Assembly: GCF_015356785.1 (NCBI RefSeq)
Contig: NZ_JAAEJV010000002.1
Span: forward strand, 33,948 to 97,947
Origin: Candidatus Neptunochlamydia vexilliferae
Lineage (GTDB): Bacteria > Chlamydiota > Chlamydiia > Chlamydiales > Simkaniaceae
Length of the DNA: 64,000 nucleotides
Direction of reading: 5' to 3'
The notes under the pieces were generated by a model. It saw only the letters and a program-made list of their open reading frames with translations, was not told where the DNA came from and made no database searches. The position numbers and the translations under genes are program-made. Positions 59,499 to 64,000 of the stretch are shown here, in pieces. Positions within the stretch are counted from its first letter, which is position 1. Each line of letters starts with the position of its first letter.

Positions 59499-61785
59499 GT
59501 CGGATAAGGAGATCTCGTTACCGAGACCTCCTCTCCTAAGAACTGGCCGTGCAAGTTTCCCTGCAACCAGCTCAAGCATCTATAAGGCCTTCATCGGAAG
59601 ACCCGGCTTTTAAGGCAACTCGTATGCAATATATGTGCCTGTTGCCAAGGAGTCTTTTTATCCAGGGCAACGTTGTCTTTAGGAAAATGAAGATGATACC
59701 GTTTTTGATCTAACGATATTTCTTCACCACATTTGCTGCATTTCCCCTTTTGCCTTTCCCAAGTTTTGTAAATCGTTTCTCTATTGATGCGATTACACTC
59801 ATGGGTATAACGATCTTCGTAGTAGTACTTCCAATCGTTGTCATAGGGGTTAGCCTCTCCTCTTATGAGATAATATCTCTTCACTAATATAGAAGAGGGC
59901 AAAATCTGCTTTTGAATGTTTCCTTTTTCATCCTTAGAGGTGAAAATCCAATCTCTATTGCCATATTTGTGAAAATATTTGTTTTTTATCCACTTACGAC
60001 TTTTCATTGGATGTTCTCGTTTTGCTTTTCTCCAGAGGGTTTCATACATGTACTTCTCCAAACTTTTGAAGGTTTTTGTATGATTGATGTACCTGTGATA
60101 ATTACACCATCCCCTTGTGATTGCATTGAGCTTAACCAACATTCTGGGAGAGTGCCACATCCTTTGGATCGTATCCTTTAGCTTTTGTTTAACAGAGCTA
60201 ATGGACTGCTTTGACGGCTTAATGAGCAGCTTATCTCCATGTTTGCAGATATTCTGTCCTAAGAAATCAAATCCTTTTGAGATATGGGTTATCAGGGTTT
60301 TCTCCCTCGAGAGTTCGAGACCTCGTTCTCTCAGGAAACTTTCTATCAAAGGCTTTACCTTTTCTTCTAGTAGAGCTTTTGATGAACCGGTTATCACGAA
60401 ATCATCAGCGTATCTGCAGAGATGCACTTTTGTTTCCCTGATTTTCCTAGACCCTGGATAACCAAAGGTTTCGTACAAAACTTTTTCCATTCCATCTAAG
60501 GTCATATTTGCAATAACGGGAGAAATTATGCCTCCCTGCGGAGAGCCCTTATCTGTCGGGTAAAGTCGGTTATTTTTTATATACCCAGCTTTTAACCATT
60601 TCCTCAGCACCTTTTCTTCGATGGGGATATTCTTTTCTATCCATTGATGATTTATTTCATCAAAGCATGATCGAATATCACCTTCTAAAATCCATTGAGC
60701 TGAGTTTTTTCTAGACAAGAGTTTATGCAGGTAGCTTATTGCATCGGCAGCTCGCCTCCCGACCCTAAAACCATAAGATCGAGAGTCCGCCTTTGCTTCG
60801 GCAATTGGGTCAAGGCTCAAAAGATACAAGGCTTGTCTGCTCCTACTTATCATCGTGGGAATGCCCAGTGGACGTTTTTTCCCATTCTTTTTGGGAATAG
60901 ATACTCGTCTTAGGGGCAGTTCTTGGATGTCTTTTCTAGCAAGATCCTTGACTGCTTGTTCTTTTGAGCGGCTTGTTTTCCAAACCTGACCGTCTGCTCC
61001 CGCAGTTTTGCTCCCTTTATTTGTTGTCACCCGATATACTGCCAGCCTTCTGGCTGATAGTGATCGGATGAGAAGGCGACGTAAGTCTTTTACCTTAAGA
61101 TAGTCCTTCCTTTTAAAAGCCTTCACGATACGTGCTTGTAGTCTTCGCACATCTCTTCTTGTCTGGATCCAATCAATGGATTTCCAGTTTTCGGTGATGC
61201 AAGGATTTGCGTCAGCTTGATTTGCCGTCATACACTTTGCCTCTTTTGCTAAGAACTCCAAGGTTCTCGTGATTAAACACCAGATGGACGTCTGCTTATC
61301 CTATCCATTACAGATAGGCTTTTGCTTTTTCCATCCTCCTACACCCTCAATCCCTATGGGATTTGCTCGCACATTTCCTTCCTTGAATAAGGAGAGGTTG
61401 AGGGGTTATCACGTTCCAAGCGAGCGACATTATTGAAGGGTTTAGGCTCCATCTTTACACCGGCAGTCTCATGACCACGACTGTGCAACTATAAGACACA
61501 GTTCCTGGCTGCATGCCTTTTTGGCTAAGGCTTATCAACACTTTTAGCCTTTTAGGGATAACGATGCTTACAATGGTTCACATCCGTTAGCCATGCCCTT
61601 CTTACCTAGCCCTTGAACGATAGAGTGTTGATCGTTCTGACTTCTTGCTCGCGCTTGAAGTCAAAGGTACATTGTCTCCAGAGCTTAAGGTAGAGAGATT
61701 ACTCTCACTCCTTTCCGGATAGGTATACGGGGTGGTACCCGTAGTCAATCGAGTCGACATTCGCTCGCTTAGCTTCGTGTCGCAC
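59499..61785 (-). mobile_element. Complete group II intron
   Basis: The 5' end (minus strand) starts at 61785 with GTGCGACACGAAGC, matching the GUGYG consensus. About 520 nt of structured RNA (61262-61785, no gene) precede the maturase gene. Downstream of it lies a canonical domain V, GAGCTGGTTGCAGGGAAACT then TGCACGGCCAGTTC (minus strand, about 59541-59574), and a domain VI hairpin AGGAGGTCTC-GGTAAC-GAGATCTCCT with the 3' end at ...CCGAC (59499), an AY terminus. Total 2287 bp. Both ends and the catalytic domain look intact, so splicing and mobility are plausible. Flanks are non-coding. Confidence 0.88.
59591..61261 (-). CDS. ltrA: Group II intron reverse transcriptase/maturase with HNH endonuclease
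   Basis: 556 residues. RT core: KTAGADGQVWKT, RRVSIPKKNGKKRPLGIPTM, LEGDIRSCFDEINHQW, SPQGGIISPVIANM, and the catalytic CRYADDFVITGSSK. Domain X (maturase): around HSPRMLVKLNAITRGWCNYH and ERPMKS-like RWKAKREHPMKSRKWIKNKY region. C-terminal zinc/HNH endonuclease: KGKCSKCGEEI, RYHLHFPKD and HILHTSC. The layout RT-X-En matches chloroplast-like bacterial group II introns. It splices the host intron RNA and drives retrohoming. Confidence 0.93.
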   Translation of the reverse strand: MEFLAKEAKCMTANQADANPCITENWKSIDWIQTRRDVRRLQARIVKAFKRKDYLKVKDLRRLLIRSLSARRLAVYRVTTNKGSKTAGADGQVWKTSRSKEQAVKDLARKDIQELPLRRVSIPKKNGKKRPLGIPTMISRSRQALYLLSLDPIAEAKADSRSYGFRVGRRAADAISYLHKLLSRKNSAQWILEGDIRSCFDEINHQWIEKNIPIEEKVLRKWLKAGYIKNNRLYPTDKGSPQGGIISPVIANMTLDGMEKVLYETFGYPGSRKIRETKVHLCRYADDFVITGSSKALLEEKVKPLIESFLRERGLELSREKTLITHISKGFDFLGQNICKHGDKLLIKPSKQSISSVKQKLKDTIQRMWHSPRMLVKLNAITRGWCNYHRYINHTKTFKSLEKYMYETLWRKAKREHPMKSRKWIKNKYFHKYGNRDWIFTSKDEKGNIQKQILPSSILVKRYYLIRGEANPYDNDWKYYYEDRYTHECNRINRETIYKTWERQKGKCSKCGEEISLDQKRYHLHFPKDNVALDKKTPWQQAHILHTSCLKSRVFR

Positions 61786-61850
61786 TATAATGGTCCCATA
61801 AATTAGAGCCACCTGCTAAGCTTATAACCTCCGTAATAAGGAGGCCAAAA

Positions 61851-62144
61851 GTGGCAAAGAAAAGAAAAACATATTCAGCGGAGTTTAAGCTCAAGGCAGT
61901 ACTAGAAATCCTGAAAGAAGATAAAACAGCATCACAGCTAGCAGGAGAACTAGAGGTAAATCCTATGGTACTTGCAGGTTGGAAAAAACACTTTAAAGAA
62001 GTTGGACTTCAGGTTTTTGAGAAGCCAAGAAGAGCCTCAGGGCTAAAAAGAAGTGAAAAGGAAAAAGCTGAGCTTTTCGAACAAATTGGGAGGCTTAAGA
62101 TGGAAATAGAATGGCTTAAAAAAAAATTAGCTATATTGACCTAG
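61851..62144 (+). CDS. IS3-family transposase OrfA
   Basis: 97 residues from GTG 61851 with a perfect AAGGAGG site. HTH_Tnp_1 pattern: RKTYSAEFKLKAVLEILKED, ASQLAGELEVNPMVLAGWKK, then a leucine zipper-like EQIGRLKMEIEWLKKKLAIL. OrfA binds the IS ends and normally makes OrfAB by frameshift. The IS left end is likely near 61791 (TGGTCCCATAAATTAGAGCC). Confidence 0.88.
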   Translation: MAKKRKTYSAEFKLKAVLEILKEDKTASQLAGELEVNPMVLAGWKKHFKEVGLQVFEKPRRASGLKRSEKEKAELFEQIGRLKMEIEWLKKKLAILT

Positions 62145-62146
62145 TT

Positions 62147-62358
62147 AAGAGAAGATCACTTGTAAACCCTGAAGACGAGTGTTTTTCCCAACGAAAACAA
62201 TGTGAACTACTTAGTGTATGGCGCTCAGGCTTGTACTATCAATCTTGAGGGCCAAGCCAAGAGGACTTGCAGTTAATGAGAGCAATCGATGAGCAGTATC
62301 TTAAAACCCCTTTCTACGGTAGGCGTAGAATGACTTTAGAGATTGTCAAAGTCAAGGA
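62147..62358 (+). pseudogene. IS3-family OrfB remnant
   Basis: Frame following OrfA reads VKRRSLVNPEDECFSQRKQC, LYYQS-stop, then MRAIDEQYLKTPFYGRRRMT, where PFYGxRRMT is the OrfB signature. An internal stop and truncation by the IS21 end at 62359 make it non-functional; the DDE core is missing. Confidence 0.75.
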
Positions 62359-62411
62359 AAATTCCATAGGTATCGATGAGATAAATTCCATAGATCTACA
62401 TAAAAATATTT

Positions 62412-63152
62412 TTACTCCCCCCTCTTACTTGTAATATCCTTAGTTCTAAAGCTTTGACCTGTGATCGTGATGATTTGCGAGTGATGAACAATTCGGTCCG
62501 ATATTGCTGAGGCTAAAATATTGTCAGAAAAAATTTCTCCCCATTTGTCGATCGATTTGTTAGTTGTGATGATCATTGAGCCAGTTTCGTATCTTTTTGA
62601 GATGATCTCAAAAAAGTCATCCACGCTATAGTCGGGGACTTTCTTAAATCCTAGTTCATCTAGGATCAGTAGATCTGGAGCAAGGTACTCTTTAACTTTT
62701 TTAGAGTAAGAGTTATCGGCTTTTGAGCTGTGGAGGGTCCGGAGCATTTCTCCTACTCCGGTAAAAAGGACTTTGTGTCCTTTTTGTAGTCCTTTGATCC
62801 CTGTTGCTATTGAGAGATGGGTTTTGCCTGTTCCTGGTTCTCCAATGAAAATGATGTTTTTTTTCTCTTTTATGAACTGACAGGTCATAATGTCGCTGAT
62901 CTGTTTTTTATCAAGCGAGGGTTGGAAGGAAAAGTCAAAATCTTCTATGGTTTTTCTTGAAGGGAGTTTTGCTTGGAGGCAACGCTTTTTATAGTTGTTA
63001 TCCCTTCGACTGTTGGCTTCATCTTCTAAGAGGACTTCAAGGAACTCTCTATAGGAGATGGAGCTTTTTTCTGCATAAGCTAATCGCTCATCTAGGGTGT
63101 TACAAACTCCTGCGAGTTTGAGGTTTTTTAGACTTTGTTTGATTTGGTTCAT
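62412..63152 (-). CDS. istB: IS21 helper ATPase IstB
   Basis: 246 residues, DnaC-like AAA ATPase: IIFIGEPGTGKTHLSIATGI (Walker A), APDLLILDELGFKKVPD (Walker B), IITTNKSIDKWGEIF (sensor), and DRIVHHSQIITITGQSFR (C-terminal IstB signature). It assists IstA in target selection. Appears intact although its istA partner is truncated, so it could act only in trans. Starts at the codon after the istA remnant ends. Confidence 0.92.
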   Translation of the reverse strand: MNQIKQSLKNLKLAGVCNTLDERLAYAEKSSISYREFLEVLLEDEANSRRDNNYKKRCLQAKLPSRKTIEDFDFSFQPSLDKKQISDIMTCQFIKEKKNIIFIGEPGTGKTHLSIATGIKGLQKGHKVLFTGVGEMLRTLHSSKADNSYSKKVKEYLAPDLLILDELGFKKVPDYSVDDFFEIISKRYETGSMIITTNKSIDKWGEIFSDNILASAISDRIVHHSQIITITGQSFRTKDITSKRGE

Positions 63153-63632
63153 TTATAAGTCCTTGTCTAGGGGGAGGTTATAGCTCCCGTTTTCACAGAT
63201 GTTTTTAATGATACGGTAGCCAGTTGCTCCGTAATATAAGGCACGTTCGCATGCCTTATCGATCACTTCTTTGGGATGTTCTTTTTTGAGGGAGAGGATT
63301 CCTTGTATCCCTCGGTTCCAATTTTTTGGGTTTTTTTCTAAAAAATAGATGAAATATTTCCCCGCGTAGAGTCCGATGTCTTCCATTTTGAGTCGATATT
63401 TTTCTTGGTACTCTGTCGATGTGATTTGCTTATATTGGGGGTAGTGCTCAGGAATTGTTACGAAGGCCCCTTTTTCCTTGCTTCTAATATGAAGGACAAT
63501 TTCTTCTCCTTCATAGAAGATACGGATGGTATCCCTTCCTTGCTGGACATCCAATTCTTTTCCAACATATTTGTAAGGAACTGAGTAGTAGCTATAGTCA
63601 ATATAAACATGGCAGTCCCGATAAACCTTAGA
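63153..63632 (-). pseudogene. istA: IS21 transposase IstA, C-terminal fragment
   Basis: Open from just inside the right terminal repeat (an in-frame TAG at 63633-63635) to the stop at 63153. It reads YIDYSYYSVPYKYVGKELDV, then RIFYEGEEIVLHIRSKEKG and ILSLKKEHPKEVIDKACERA, the Mu-transposase C-terminal region of IstA. The HTH and DDE catalytic domains are deleted and there is no start codon, so no transposase can be made. Confidence 0.85.
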
Positions 63633-63658
63633 CTATGGAATTTATCTCATCGATTGCT

Positions 63659-64000
63659 ATGGAATTTATTTTATCTTTGACAGTTATTGGAGCTTACACA
63701 ATATCCCGACATAAAAGGACTGCAGAAAGCATTTTGAGCAAGAAAAAGAAAAACGACCCTCCTCGCCCAGTCAATAAAGTGGTTCAAGCAACTTTAGAGG
63801 GAAAGGAAGAGGCAATCCAGCGTCTAAAGGCAGAGGTTGAAAAAAGGGATCCCCAGAGAGAAAAACAAAGTGTGGCTCTTGTTGATGGAGAACATAAGTT
63901 GCGCAACCTGCTTAAAACCTATTTACCTTGGTTCACAATCATCATTGATATCTTCCATGTGATGGAGTACCTATGGATGGGAGCCCATATTTTTTTTAAA
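63659..64000 (+). pseudogene. Fragment of a further transposase (ISKra4-like), continues past window
   Basis: Open to the window end. The first codons come from the IS21 terminal repeat (MEFILSLTVIG). It contains SVALVDGEHKLRNLLKTYLP, then TIIIDIFHVMEYLWMGAHIF: the xALxDGxxxL...DxxHxxEYLW pattern of ISKra4-type transposases, whose DDE residues include these Asp and Glu. The N-terminal half is lost to the IS21 insertion; the C-terminal part lies outside. Confidence 0.55.

Larger units (their letters stand above)
62359..63667 (-). mobile_element. Defective IS21-family element with both terminal repeats
   Basis: Left end 62359-62393 and right end 63633-63667 are 35-bp inverted repeats matching at 33 positions; each contains two AATTCCATAG motifs separated by ATCGATGAGATA, the multi-repeat ends typical of IS21. 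Inside are istB and only the last third of istA, so about 1 kb is deleted (a full element would be about 2.3 kb). No clear target duplication: flanks AGTCAAGG and ATTTTATC differ. Confidence 0.85.

Noticed and set aside
62351..63675. Target duplication of the IS21 element
   Set aside because: The bases on the two sides do not match, so no duplication could be called.

Overview
The window looks like the chromosome of an environmental chlamydia (order Parachlamydiales, perhaps Simkania- or Waddlia-like; family not resolved). The case rests on gene content and order: infC-rpmI-rplT-pheS, a DUF721/DciA gene upstream of gyrB-gyrA-tmk-holB, a diaminopimelate route ending in DapL, and many eukaryote-like or low-complexity proteins. 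A complete classical menaquinone set (MenF, D, H, C, E, B, I, A, G) fits environmental chlamydiae; Chlamydiaceae use a different route.

Layout. 1-10.1 kb (minus strand): a truncated nucleotidyltransferase/TPR giant, dnaA, yidC and a second TPR protein. 10.2-24.1 kb: the menaquinone region, with menD-H-B-A-C-E in tightly overlapping order, menF and menG further upstream, and menI on the other strand. The men genes are interrupted by accessory genes: an F-box/ankyrin protein between menD and menH, a Ser-rich protein with deaminase-like motifs translationally coupled to menD, and a small xre/membrane/unknown cluster. 24.3-31 kb: dciA-gyrB-gyrA-tmk-holB. 31-38.8 kb: accessory region with secreted and effector-like proteins, a scrapyard of chimeric duplicated gene fragments, a DUF234-type ATPase, a DEDDh exonuclease, Dps, MgtC and a protein ending in a CaaX-like box. 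39-47 kb: nusB-murB-PHP-folC, MnmM, tRNA-Val, a ThrRS-derived paralogue, infC-rpmI-rplT-pheS, tRNA-Ser. 47-50 kb: a tandem family of small membrane proteins, one split by a G8 tract, then a K+ channel. 51-59.4 kb: CBS protein, MFS transporter, hemH, cyclophilin, and dapB-dapA-asd-dapL. 59.4-64 kb: mobile DNA, namely a complete group II intron with its maturase, an IS3 remnant, a defective IS21 element with both ends, and a fragment of a third transposase (ISKra4-like).

The most unusual signal is structural. Many intergenic gaps hold imperfect palindromes of about 85-170 bp. At least two are dispersed families. Family 1 has six copies (5.3, 10.0, 23.3, 38.9, 40.4 and 43.8 kb) with a conserved core around TTGTCCAAGAGACAA. 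Family 2 has two copies (49.4 and 54.5 kb). In both, the arms differ strongly between copies but stay complementary within each copy, as expected if the folded form is selected or re-copied. Their ends repeatedly coincide with start or stop codons of neighbouring genes; two family 1 copies carry a 40-codon reading frame directly upstream of dnaA and nusB, and another copy supplies the N-terminus of the PHP protein. I regard this as the best candidate here for an undescribed system.

All calls come from reading the sequence and from family knowledge; no database search was run.
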